From Saccharothrix obliqua (GTDB taxonomy: Bacteria; Actinomycetota; Actinomycetes; Mycobacteriales; Pseudonocardiaceae), in contig NZ_JAHXGQ010000007.1 of NCBI RefSeq assembly GCF_019375475.1, forward strand, positions 248,001 to 312,000: a DNA stretch of 64,000 nucleotides. Direction: 5' to 3'. Shown here one piece after another: positions 1 to 11,218 of the stretch. The translations under genes were made by a program, and so were the position numbers. Below the pieces are notes generated by a model, which saw nothing but the letters and a program-made list of their open reading frames with translations, made no database searches and had not been told where the DNA came from. The first letter of the stretch is position 1. Each line of letters starts with the position of its first letter.

Positions 1-150
1 CTGCTCCTCGGGCTGCTCAGCGTCGAGGAGTGCACCGCGGCCGAGGTCATGGCCACGACGGGCATCACCAAGGCCGCGGCGGAGAGCTACGTCGTCGCGG
101 AGTTCACCAAGGCGATCACCGCACCGCGGCAAGCGCCTCCGGGAGGGTGA
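1..150 (+). CDS. 3' end of an unidentified protein (partial, enters from left edge)
   Basis: An open frame enters at base 1 and ends at TGA 148-150, giving about 49 visible residues (…[16 protein letters not shown]…). The first 40 codons almost all end in G or C. That pattern breaks near base 120, where the tail-to-tail neighbour priA begins on the other strand, so the frame is probably a real gene. It overlaps the priA 3' end by 35 nt. The piece is too short to name a family and no function is proposed. Confidence 0.4.
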   Translation: MLLGLLSVEECTAAEVMATTGITKAAAESYVVAEFTKAITAPRQAPPGG

Positions 151-847
151 ACGCGCCCGCGTACAGGGCCTTGCCGATGATCGCGCCCTCCACGCCGTCG
201 CGGCCCAGCGCGGCCAGCGCCACCAGGTCGTCCACACTGGACACCCCGCCGGAGGCGATGACCGGCGCGTCGGTGCGCGCGCAGACCTCGCGCAGCAGCG
301 CGGTGTTCGGACCCTGGAGCGTGCCGTCCTTGCCGACGTCGGTCACCACGTAGCGGGCGCACCCGTCGCGGTCGAGCCGGTCGAGCACCTCCCACAGGTC
401 GCCGCCGTCCCGGGTCCAGCCGCGCGCGGCCAGCCGGTGGCCCTCGGGCGTGATCCGCACGTCCAGGCCGACCGCGATCCGGTCGCCGTGCTCGGCGATG
501 GCCTTGGCGCACCACACCGGGTCCTCCAGCGCGGCGGTGCCCAGGTTGACCCGGGCGCACCCGGTGGCCAGGGCGGCGGCGAGCGACGCGTCGTCCCGGA
601 TGCCGCCGGACAGCTCGACCTCGACGTCCAGCTCGCCCACCACGCGCTCGATCAGCTCGCGGTTGTTCCCGCGGCCGAACGCGGCGTCGAGGTCGACCAG
701 GTGCACCCACTCCGCACCCGCGCGCTGCCAGGCGTGCGCGGCGTCCACCGGGGAGCCGTAGGAGGTCTCGGTGCCGGCTTCGCCCTGCACGAGTCGGACG
801 GCCTGGCCGTCGGCCACGTCGACGGCCGGAAGCAGCGTGAAAGTCAC
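116..847 (-). CDS. priA: phosphoribosyl isomerase A (bifunctional HisA/TrpF)
   Basis: A 243-aa (beta/alpha)8-barrel enzyme for the fourth step of histidine synthesis (ProFAR isomerisation). In actinobacteria the same enzyme also does the TrpF step of tryptophan synthesis. Both catalytic aspartates are visible: D10 in LPAVDVADG and D174 in TDVGKDGT. R142 and W144 (ARGW) are the residues that in PriA let one site take both substrates. The start is the GTG at 847, giving [10 protein letters not shown]; the upstream frame extension has no conserved sequence. It follows hisH by 45 nt on the same strand and must be co-transcribed. No hisF is in view beyond it; the next gene runs the other way. Confidence 0.93.
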   Translation of the reverse strand: MTFTLLPAVDVADGQAVRLVQGEAGTETSYGSPVDAAHAWQRAGAEWVHLVDLDAAFGRGNNRELIERVVGELDVEVELSGGIRDDASLAAALATGCARVNLGTAALEDPVWCAKAIAEHGDRIAVGLDVRITPEGHRLAARGWTRDGGDLWEVLDRLDRDGCARYVVTDVGKDGTLQGPNTALLREVCARTDAPVIASGGVSSVDDLVALAALGRDGVEGAIIGKALYAGAFTLPEALAAVR

Positions 848-892
848 GCCGAACAGCCTAGTTGCCGCTGGTCCGAACCCGCCGGGCACCCG

Positions 893-1528
893 TCACCGGA
901 ACGTGCCGAGCCAGTTCTCCAGCAGGTGCGCGCCCGCGTCGCCGGACTTCTCCGGGTGGAACTGGGTCGCCCACAGCGGTCCGTTCTCGACGGCCGCCAC
1001 GAACTCGTCACCGCCGTGCTCGGACCACGTCACCAACGGCGGGCGGATCACGTCGGAGGGCTCCAGCTCCCACCGCCGCACGCCGTAGGAGTGGACGAAG
1101 TAGAACCGGGTGTCCGGGTCGAGGCCCGCGAACAGCCGCGTGCCCTCGGGCGCGCGGACCGTGTTCCAGCCCATGTGCGGCACCACGGGCGCGTCCAACC
1201 GCTCCACGGTGCCCGGCCACTCGCCGCAGCCCTCGGTGCGCACGCCGTGCTCGATGCCGCGGTCGAACAGGATCTGCATCCCGACGCAGATGCCGAGCAC
1301 GGGACGGCCGCCGGCCAGGCGCTCGCCGATGATCCGCCCGCCCTTGACCTCGTTCAGCCCCGCCATGCACGCCGCGTACGCGCCGACGCCCGGCACGACC
1401 AGCCCGTCCGCGGCCAGCGCCGCCCGGTGGTCCGACGTCACCTCGACGGACGCGCCGACCCGCCGCAGGGCGCGTTCGGCGGAGCGGAGGTTGCCGGATC
1501 CGTAGTCCAGTACGACGACTCGTGCCAC
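893..1528 (-). CDS. hisH: imidazole glycerol phosphate synthase, glutaminase subunit
   Basis: A 211-aa class I glutamine amidotransferase that supplies ammonia to HisF for IGP and AICAR formation. The catalytic triad is complete: C81 in GICVGMQ, and H191 and E193 in TQFHPEK. The glycine-rich oxyanion motif GVGAY is at about residue 47. Length is normal for the family (about 200-215). The GTG start at 1528 lies 9 nt after the stop of the upstream hypothetical gene, so the two are probably translated from one mRNA. Its partner HisF is not in the window. Confidence 0.95.
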   Translation of the reverse strand: MARVVVLDYGSGNLRSAERALRRVGASVEVTSDHRAALAADGLVVPGVGAYAACMAGLNEVKGGRIIGERLAGGRPVLGICVGMQILFDRGIEHGVRTEGCGEWPGTVERLDAPVVPHMGWNTVRAPEGTRLFAGLDPDTRFYFVHSYGVRRWELEPSDVIRPPLVTWSEHGGDEFVAAVENGPLWATQFHPEKSGDAGAHLLENWLGTFR

Positions 1529-1537
1529 CCCACCAGG

Positions 1538-2017
1538 CTAGGCCAACGGCGCGCCGCCCTGCGTCACCGGTACCACCGGCAGCACCGTGTTGATCGCCAG
1601 GCCCGCCCGGTCGGGCAGCGCGGTGATCCACGTGTCGGCCCGGCCCTCGTCGACCAGCACGCGCACCTCGGCGACGTCGGCGGGCACCTCGGGCTCGCCC
1701 TCGACCGCGCCCAACCGCCACCACCGCAGCGCACCCACCAGGCGGCGGGCCGCGCCGGTGTACCCGGCGGCCGTCCCGTCCGCCCACACCGCGCCACGCG
1801 CGTCCCAGCGCACCAGCAACCCCGACCCGCCGACCGCGCGCACCCGCTCGGCGAACCGCCGGGCCGCCGGGAACCCGATCTCCCGGCGGGGCAGCAGCAC
1901 CGTGCCCGAGGCGACCGGGACCAGGGCGGCCGGCCCGGCTTCGGCGCGGTGCAGCGCCAGTTGCAGTTCGGCGGTCGGCGCGTGTGTCCAGATCAGGGTT
2001 CTCGGCGGCACGCTCAC
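1538..2017 (-). CDS. hypothetical protein upstream of hisH
   Basis: A 159-aa soluble protein with no signal peptide or membrane segment, not recognised. It starts at a GTG (MSVPPRTLIWTHAP) and has a Trp-rich middle (ALRWWRLG). Codon use matches its neighbours. The stop is 9 nt before hisH, so it is almost certainly in the hisH-priA transcript. A role in the pathway is only suggested by position. The 159 nt upstream, before the transketolase stop, may hold the promoter of this block. Confidence 0.75.
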   Translation of the reverse strand: MSVPPRTLIWTHAPTAELQLALHRAEAGPAALVPVASGTVLLPRREIGFPAARRFAERVRAVGGSGLLVRWDARGAVWADGTAAGYTGAARRLVGALRWWRLGAVEGEPEVPADVAEVRVLVDEGRADTWITALPDRAGLAINTVLPVVPVTQGGAPLA

Positions 2018-2176
2018 GACCGCAGATCATGCCGCAGACCGCCGCGCAGCCGACGAACAGGCAGCCCCACGCGGCCCGCTCGACGCGCCGGCGACCCCCT
2101 TGGCACGACGGCGGATGCGGCGGGCGGGTGGGGCGACCGGCATCCCCGACCGGCCGCCCCGCCCCCGGATCGGCGG

Positions 2177-3070
2177 TCAGGTCGCCGGGTGGTCGAACAG
2201 GCGGCGCACGGCCGCCGCGATGCCGAGCACGTCCAGGTCGTGCGCGGAATCGTGGTCCTCGACCGTGCCGTACGCGCGCAGTTCCGCCGCGCGCCGCACG
2301 CCCATCGCCCGCAGCCGGTGCGGCACGGCGCACAGCGCCTCGGCGACGGCGTGCGCGGAGGTGCCCTCCAGGTACGGCTCCACCAGCAGCACGTCCGGCC
2401 GCGACGCCGCGACCGCCGCTTGCAGCCCGGCGGCGTCGAACGGGCGCACGGTCGTCGCGTACAGCACCGTCACGTCCGCGTCCCGGGTCGCCGCCAGCAC
2501 CGGGTCCAGCATCGGCCCGACCGCGACCACCACGCCCCGCCCGCCGCGCCGCACCTCGGTGAACCCCTCGACCACCGGGTGCGGCGCGGCGTTCTCCCGC
2601 AGGGAGAGCCGGATGTAGACGCGGTCGTCACCGGCCAGCGCCGCGCGCACCACCGGGCCGACCTCGGCGGGGTGCCCCGGCACGTGCACCCGCCAGCCGG
2701 GCAGCGTGTCGATCAGCGCGACGTCGCCGGGCGCCTGGTGGGTGCGGCCCCACACCGGGTCGTCGTAGGACCCGCCGATGCTGACCAGCACGCCGCCCAC
2801 GTCCTGGTGCCCGAAGTCCAGCTTGATCTGCTCGAACGGCCGTTCCACCAGGAACGGCGCGTAGCTGTGCACGACGGGCCGCAGCCCGCTCAGCGCGAGC
2901 CCGCCGCCGACGCCCACCATCGCCTGCTCGCGGATGCCCACGTTGATCACGCGCGGGTGCTCGCCGAAGACGTCCCGCGAGATCTCCGCCAGCACCACGA
3001 CGACCCGCGGGTCCTCGGCCATGGCCTCCCGCACGGTGTCCGCGAACACCTGCCGCATCGATTCGCCCAC
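2177..3070 (-). CDS. transketolase, C-terminal subunit (split enzyme)
   Basis: A 297-aa protein with the pyrimidine-binding and C-terminal domains of transketolase. The motif GIREQAMVGVGGGLALSG (about residues 46-63) carries the glutamate that activates thiamine diphosphate. It begins only 6 nt after the N-terminal subunit gene, so the two halves should be made together and form a heteromeric enzyme moving two-carbon ketol units in the pentose phosphate pathway. GTG at 3070 is taken as start; an internal ATG at residue 5 is possible. Substrate specificity cannot be read from sequence, and a dedicated non-pentose substrate is possible. Confidence 0.85.
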   Translation of the reverse strand: MGESMRQVFADTVREAMAEDPRVVVVLAEISRDVFGEHPRVINVGIREQAMVGVGGGLALSGLRPVVHSYAPFLVERPFEQIKLDFGHQDVGGVLVSIGGSYDDPVWGRTHQAPGDVALIDTLPGWRVHVPGHPAEVGPVVRAALAGDDRVYIRLSLRENAAPHPVVEGFTEVRRGGRGVVVAVGPMLDPVLAATRDADVTVLYATTVRPFDAAGLQAAVAASRPDVLLVEPYLEGTSAHAVAEALCAVPHRLRAMGVRRAAELRAYGTVEDHDSAHDLDVLGIAAAVRRLFDHPAT

Positions 3071-3076
3071 GACCGC

Positions 3077-3763
3077 CTACCTCTTCCCGACCCGTGCGAC
3101 GACCACCATCGGCCGTCCCGGGTGCGCCTCGGTGAACGCGCCGTGCAACGCGTCCTGATCCCTGCCGTCCACAGTGGACGCCTGCCAGCCCTCCACCGCG
3201 AACCGCCGGTCGACGCCGCCGGGCCAGCCGTGCGTGCCGGACTCGTTGTCCACCACCACGACCGTGAGGTTGTCCAGGCTCAGGCGACCGGCCAGCGCGA
3301 TCGCCTCGTGGTTGCTGCCCTCGTCCAGCTCCGCGTCGCCGACCAGCACCACGACCCGCGCCGACCGCCCCTGGATGCGCAGGCCCATCGCCAGGCCGAC
3401 GCCGATCGGCAGGCCGTGGCCCAGCGAGCCGCTGGAGATCTCGACGCCCGGCACCAGCACCCGGTCCGGGTGCTGCCCGAGCGGGGAGTCCCAGTGCGTC
3501 CAGTTGTCCAGCGTCGACGGGTCGATGAACCCCTTCGCGGCGAGCACCGCGTAGTACGCCATCGGCCCGTGCCCCTTGGACAGCAGGAACCGGTCCCGGT
3601 CGGGGTCGTCCAGCCGGTCCGGCGACACGTTCAGCACCCGGTCGTAGAGCACCCACAGCACGTGCAGCGTGGACGCCGCCGCCCACTCGTGCTTCTCGTC
3701 ACCGCTCATCCGCTCGAACAACGCGGGTATGCCCGCGAAGCCCGCACCGCTCGCAACCGCCAT
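3077..3763 (-). CDS. transketolase, N-terminal (TPP-binding) subunit
   Basis: A 228-aa thiamine-diphosphate-binding half of a split transketolase. Visible motifs are KGHG, SGSLGHGLPIGVG and the ThDP/Mg motif GDAELDEGSNHEA followed by VVVDN. The canonical N-terminal SGHPG substrate loop is replaced by SGDEKHEW, so this is a divergent member. I chose ATG 3763; the frame also opens at a TTG at 3778, but that lies against the regulatory dyad. It is divergent from soxR, with a SoxR-box-like dyad in between, which suggests redox-responsive expression (inference). Confidence 0.85.
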   Translation of the reverse strand: MAVASGAGFAGIPALFERMSGDEKHEWAAASTLHVLWVLYDRVLNVSPDRLDDPDRDRFLLSKGHGPMAYYAVLAAKGFIDPSTLDNWTHWDSPLGQHPDRVLVPGVEISSGSLGHGLPIGVGLAMGLRIQGRSARVVVLVGDAELDEGSNHEAIALAGRLSLDNLTVVVVDNESGTHGWPGGVDRRFAVEGWQASTVDGRDQDALHGAFTEAHPGRPMVVVARVGKR

Positions 3764-3778
3764 GCGACCATCCGACAA

Positions 3779-3796
3779 CCTCGACTATGGTCGAGG
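3779..3796. promoter_or_regulatory. SoxR-box-like dyad between soxR and the split transketolase
   Basis: An 18-bp inverted repeat with perfect 7-bp arms CCTCGAC and GTCGAGG around TATG. It has the size and layout of SoxR/MerR-family operators, which lie in an over-long -35/-10 spacer. On the minus strand a TTGACC (3803-3798) flanks it. On the plus strand a TAGGAT (3805-3810) sits 6 nt before the soxR GTG, consistent with a leaderless soxR transcript. One dyad could serve both genes. Confidence 0.65.
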
Positions 3797-3816
3797 TCAA
3801 GGCTTAGGATGCACCG

Positions 3817-4278
3817 GTGAGCAAGCTGCCGGACATGTTGACCATCGGCCAGGTCGCCGAGCGCAGCGGGGTGCCCCACACCGCGCTGCGGTTCTACGAG
3901 GAGCGGGGCCTGATCGGGTCCGAGCGCACGACGGGCAACCAGCGCCGCTACGCGCGGTCGGTGCTGCGCCGCCTCGCGTTCATCCGCACGGCCCAGCGGG
4001 TCGGGTTGAGCCTGGAGGACGTGCACGCCGCGCTGGCGACCCTCCCGGACAACCGGACGCCGACGAAATCGGACTGGAGCAGGCTGTCCGCGTCGTGGCA
4101 GACCGAGCTGGACGCCCGCATCGACGCCCTGGTGCGGTTGCGCGACCGGCTGACCTCGTGCATCGGCTGCGGCTGCCTGTCGCTGCGCAGCTGCACGCTG
4201 CACAACTTCGAGGACGAGCAGGCCGCCGACGGTCCGGGCGCGCCGAAGCTCAAGCCCGCCTGCGAGGGCGGCACCTGA
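3817..4278 (+). CDS. soxR: redox-sensing MerR-family activator SoxR
   Basis: A 153-aa MerR-type regulator. The N-terminal winged helix starts TIGQVAERSGVPHTALRFYEE. A dimerisation helix spans about residues 75-112. The [2Fe-2S]-binding motif CIGCGCLSLRSC gives Cys115, 118, 120 and 126, the diagnostic SoxR pattern. Oxidation of the cluster by redox-cycling compounds switches the promoter on. In antibiotic-producing actinomycetes SoxR usually responds to endogenous redox-active metabolites rather than running a superoxide regulon. Start GTG 3817 follows a TAGGAT -10-like box and is probably leaderless. Divergent from the split transketolase and 53 nt ahead of kptA. Confidence 0.92.
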   Translation: MSKLPDMLTIGQVAERSGVPHTALRFYEERGLIGSERTTGNQRRYARSVLRRLAFIRTAQRVGLSLEDVHAALATLPDNRTPTKSDWSRLSASWQTELDARIDALVRLRDRLTSCIGCGCLSLRSCTLHNFEDEQAADGPGAPKLKPACEGGT

Positions 4279-4331
4279 TCACGCGGAAACCCGCTTCCCC
4301 GGCGCGTCCGGACCGTGCTCCACTGTGCGCC

Positions 4332-4859
4332 GTGCAAGAAGCAGAAGTGATCCGCCTCTCCAAGCGGATGTCGCGCCACCTCCGGCACCGGCCCGAAGCG
4401 GTCGGCCTCACCCTCGACCCCGCGGGCTGGGTCGACCTCGACGCGTTGGTCCGCGCGCTGCGGACGACCCGCGCGGCGGTGCTGGAAGTGGTGGCGCGCA
4501 ACGACAAGCAGCGGTTCGCGGTCGAGGGCGACCGGATCCGCGCCAACCAGGGCCACAGCGTCGAGGTCGACCTCGGCCTGCCCGCCGCCGAACCACCCGC
4601 CGTGCTCTACCACGGCACCGCGGAGAAGTCCCTGCCCGTCATCGAGGCGGAGGGGCTGCGGCCGATGTCCCGGCACGACGTGCACCTGTCCGCCACCGCG
4701 GACACCGCGCGGCGGGTCGGCGCGCGGCACGGCCGGCCGGTGGTGCTGGCGGTCGCGGCGGCGCGGATGCACGCCGCCGGCCACGAGTTCCGGGTCACCG
4801 CGAACGGCGTCTGGCTGACCGCCGCCGTCCCGCCGGAGCACCTGTCCCGCGAGGGTTAG
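4332..4859 (+). CDS. kptA: RNA 2'-phosphotransferase, Tpt1/KptA family
   Basis: A 175-aa protein with the KptA order of motifs: LSKRMSRHLRHRPE at the N-terminus, a KQRF segment, VLYHGT (about residue 94) and DVHLSAT. The family transfers an RNA 2'-phosphate to NAD+, making ADP-ribose 1'',2''-cyclic phosphate. Most bacteria have no tRNA-splicing need for it, so the natural substrate here is unknown; NAD-dependent modification of nucleic-acid ends is another option for the family. GTG 4332 was chosen because homology begins at once. It lies 53 nt after soxR on the same strand. Confidence 0.88.
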   Translation: MQEAEVIRLSKRMSRHLRHRPEAVGLTLDPAGWVDLDALVRALRTTRAAVLEVVARNDKQRFAVEGDRIRANQGHSVEVDLGLPAAEPPAVLYHGTAEKSLPVIEAEGLRPMSRHDVHLSATADTARRVGARHGRPVVLAVAAARMHAAGHEFRVTANGVWLTAAVPPEHLSREG

Positions 4860-4917
4860 GAACGCGGGACGGGTTCACCGATCGCGCTCGACCGGGAACG
4901 CCGCGCGGCCCGCGAAC

Positions 4918-5072
4918 CTAGACCAGCCAGGCGATCGCGCCGCCGACCGCGACGACGACGAGCACCGCCAGCGCGATCGACAACCCGCGGGCCGTCTTCC
5001 ACGTGCTGTACACGCCGCCGATCAGGAAGCCCGCGAGCGCGAGCAGCCCGATGACCACGTACTCCTTGGGCA

Positions 5073-5073
<1 letters not shown>
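4918..5073 (-). CDS. 51-aa membrane protein translationally coupled to hisB
   Basis: A small protein of two membrane segments (about residues 4-23 and 31-50) joined by a short basic loop STWKTARG. Its ATG shares one base with the hisB stop (TGATG), so ribosomes finishing hisB can restart here. Length and coupling mark it as a real gene despite its size. No function is recognised. It is the last gene of the hisD-hisC-hisB block; kptA converges on it from the other side. Confidence 0.75.
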
Positions 5074-8652
<3,579 letters not shown>

Positions 8653-9963
8653 ATGTCCCGAAAGCGGCGCGGCCTTGTGGCCGCCGCGCTCGGCGTGTGC
8701 TTGACCATGGTGCTCCCCCTGAACACCGTGACGGCGCAGCCGAACACCAACAGTTCGCCGCAGCGGACCGTGTTCGAGGTCACCGCGGACAGCCCGGAGG
8801 CTCGCACCAGGGTCGCCCGGACCGGCGTGGACGTCCTCGGCGCCAACGGCCCGACGCTCACCGTGATCGCCGAGGCCCGGCAGCAGTGGGCGCTGCGCGC
8901 CACCGGCCTGCCGCTCAAGGACCTGGGCGACGCCGACGCCCAGCTCGCCGCGCTCGGCAAGGCCGACTTCACCGACCGCGCGGGTGGTGTCGACCCGCAG
9001 GACTTCCCGTCCGGCTACACCGGCTACCACAACTTCCAGGAGACGGTCGCCGAGCTGAACAAGACGGTCTCCGACCACGCGAACCTGGTGAAGCTGAGCA
9101 GCCTCGGCAAGTCGTACGAGGGGCGCGACCTGTGGGCGCTCAAGATCAGCGACAACCCGGGCGCGGACGAGAACGAGCCCGAGGTGCTGTTCACCTGCAA
9201 CCAGCACGCCCGTGAGCACCTGACCGTCGAGATGTGCCTGCGGATCATCAAGAAGTACACCGACGGCTACGCCACCAACCCGACCATCAAGAACCTGGTC
9301 GACAGCCGCGAGATCTGGGTGGTGCCCAGCGTCAACCCGGACGGCGCGGAGTACGACATCGCGTCCGGCAGCTTCCGCGCGTGGCGGAAGAACCGGCAGC
9401 CGTCCAACGGCACCGACCCCAACCGCAACTGGGGCTTCAAGTGGGGCTGCTGCGGCGGCTCCAGCGGCAGCCCGTCCAGCGAGACCTACCGCGGCCCGTC
9501 GGCGTTCTCCGCGCCCGAGACGCAGCGCGTGCGCGACTTCGTCAACAGCCGCGTGGTCGGCGGTGCGCAGCAGATCAAGACGCACATCGACTTCCACACG
9601 TACTCGGAGCTGATCCTCTGGCCGTACGGCTACACCACCGCCGACACCGCGCCCGGCCTGGACGCCAACGAGGCGAACGCGTTCGCCACCCTCGGCCGCC
9701 GCATGGCGGCGACCAACGGCTACACCCCCGAGCAGTCCAGCGACCTGTACGTCACCGACGGCAGCGTCAACGACTGGATGTGGGCGCAGCACAAGATCTG
9801 GAGCTACACCTTCGAGATGTACCCGAAGTCGTCGAGCGGCACGAGCGGGTTCTACCCGCGGGACACCCAGATCGAGCCGCAGACGGCGCGCAACGACAGC
9901 GCCGTGGAGCTGTTCCTGACCTACTCGGACTGCGTGCCGCGCATCACCGGCCGCACCTGCTGA
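8653..9963 (+). CDS. secreted zinc carboxypeptidase (M14 family)
   Basis: A 436-aa exported metallocarboxypeptidase. A basic start and hydrophobic core (residues 1-28, ending TVTAQ) form a Sec signal. A short propeptide-like region runs to about 110, then the M14 domain starts [10 protein letters not shown]. Zinc ligands are visible as HAREHLTVE (HxxE) and [19 protein letters not shown] holds the substrate-carboxylate arginine, and FEMYP holds the catalytic glutamate. Paired cysteines (GCC, DC, RTC) fit an extracellular protein. The ATG at 8653 has a strong GGAGGGG ribosome site. Its 3' end overlaps the next gene tail-to-tail by 20 nt. Confidence 0.92.
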   Translation: MSRKRRGLVAAALGVCLTMVLPLNTVTAQPNTNSSPQRTVFEVTADSPEARTRVARTGVDVLGANGPTLTVIAEARQQWALRATGLPLKDLGDADAQLAALGKADFTDRAGGVDPQDFPSGYTGYHNFQETVAELNKTVSDHANLVKLSSLGKSYEGRDLWALKISDNPGADENEPEVLFTCNQHAREHLTVEMCLRIIKKYTDGYATNPTIKNLVDSREIWVVPSVNPDGAEYDIASGSFRAWRKNRQPSNGTDPNRNWGFKWGCCGGSSGSPSSETYRGPSAFSAPETQRVRDFVNSRVVGGAQQIKTHIDFHTYSELILWPYGYTTADTAPGLDANEANAFATLGRRMAATNGYTPEQSSDLYVTDGSVNDWMWAQHKIWSYTFEMYPKSSSGTSGFYPRDTQIEPQTARNDSAVELFLTYSDCVPRITGRTC

Positions 9964-11119
9964 CCGCTTCCACCGCCTGATCGACCTGCGCGGGCTCGAC
10001 GAAGTAGTGGGGTGACGCCCGCACGACCTCGTCGAGCCCGCGCCTGGTCATGTCCAGCAACGTCGAACCCGCGTGGCTGGTGGTCACCACGACGCCGCGC
10101 CCGGCCAGCTCGTCACGCACCTCCACGGCGCCGCGCCCGGCGACGGTGAACGTGACGATGCCCGCCCGGCGCTCGCCGATGTCGCGCACCTCGACGCCGG
10201 GCAGCTCCCGCAGTCCCGCCCGCAGCCGTTCGGCGCGGGCGCCGACCTCGTGCGCGATCTCGGCCAGGCCCAGGTCCAGGGCGTACCGGGCGGCGGCGAT
10301 CAACCCGAGCCGGTCGGCGATGCTCGCCTCCCACAGCTCGAACACCCGCGCGTCGGTCCGCAGCTCCACGCGGTCGGGTGCGACCCACTCGCCGCTGTGC
10401 AGGTCCACCAAGCGTGGCCGCAGCACCTCCCGCGCCCGCCGGCGCACCACCAGCACCCCGGTGCCGCGTGGTCCGCGCAGCCACTTGCGGCCGGTGGCGG
10501 AGACCAGGTCCACGTCCAGCTCGGCGGCGTGCACGGGGAGCTGGCCGAGCGACTGGCAGGCGTCCAGCAGGACCAGCGCGCCCACCTCGTGCGCGGCGGC
10601 GGCGACCTCGGCGACCGGGTTCACCAGGCCGCTGTTGGTCGGCACGTGCACCAGCGACACCAGCTTGACCCGCTCGTCCAGCATGGACCGCAGCGCGTCG
10701 ACGTCCACCTGCCCGACCGCGTCGGACGGGATCGCCTCGACGGTCGCGCCGACCTGCGCCGCCCGGTGCAGGACGGGGATCGCGTTGCCCGCGTACTCGA
10801 CCTCGGTGACCAGCACCCGGTCGCCCGCGCCGAGCGGCACGGCGTCGAACGCGGCCAGCCAGGAGCGGGTGGCGCTGTCGGTGAACGCGATCTCGTCCGG
10901 CTCCGCCCCGAGCAGCTCGGCGAACACCCGGTAACCCGCGGCCAGGTCGTCGGCCCGCTCCCGCGCGGCGACGTACCCGCCGACCTCGGCCTCCCGCCGC
11001 AGGTGGCCGATCACCTCGTCGAGCACCGGCCGGGGCGGCAGCGACGACCCGGCGGAGTCGAGGAACACCCGCCCGCTCGCGGCGGGTGTGTCGGCGCGCA
11101 CGGCGTCCAGGTCGATCAC
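9944..11119 (-). CDS. PLP-dependent aminotransferase class V, EgtE-like
   Basis: A 391-aa fold-type I PLP enzyme. The PLP lysine is in [13 protein letters not shown], the cofactor aspartate in [12 protein letters not shown], and the N-terminus has [11 protein letters not shown] and [11 protein letters not shown]. From memory these resemble the hercynylcysteine-sulfoxide lyase EgtE of mycobacteria more than IscS/SufS desulfurases. No egtA-D genes lie nearby, so an ergothioneine role is only a possibility; isopenicillin-N-epimerase-like and other class V enzymes are alternatives. GTG start at 11119. It follows the solute-binding protein by 99 nt and may be co-transcribed with it. Confidence 0.8.
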   Translation of the reverse strand: MIDLDAVRADTPAASGRVFLDSAGSSLPPRPVLDEVIGHLRREAEVGGYVAARERADDLAAGYRVFAELLGAEPDEIAFTDSATRSWLAAFDAVPLGAGDRVLVTEVEYAGNAIPVLHRAAQVGATVEAIPSDAVGQVDVDALRSMLDERVKLVSLVHVPTNSGLVNPVAEVAAAAHEVGALVLLDACQSLGQLPVHAAELDVDLVSATGRKWLRGPRGTGVLVVRRRAREVLRPRLVDLHSGEWVAPDRVELRTDARVFELWEASIADRLGLIAAARYALDLGLAEIAHEVGARAERLRAGLRELPGVEVRDIGERRAGIVTFTVAGRGAVEVRDELAGRGVVVTTSHAGSTLLDMTRRGLDEVVRASPHYFVEPAQVDQAVEAVSRCGR

Positions 11120-11218
11120 GGTGAGGCCCCCCGGTGTGCTGGTTCGCGGACCCCTCCCGTCTACACCATCGGACGGGCCGGGCGCGAGGGTGATCGCGAC
11201 GCGGTGCTTCGGGCGCGC

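Noticed and set aside
437-3820. A 1127-codon open frame on the plus strand across priA, hisH and transketolase
   Set aside because: Shadow of well-supported minus-strand genes; translation is Arg/His/Pro/Gln-rich low complexity with no family motif, typical of antisense frames at this GC.
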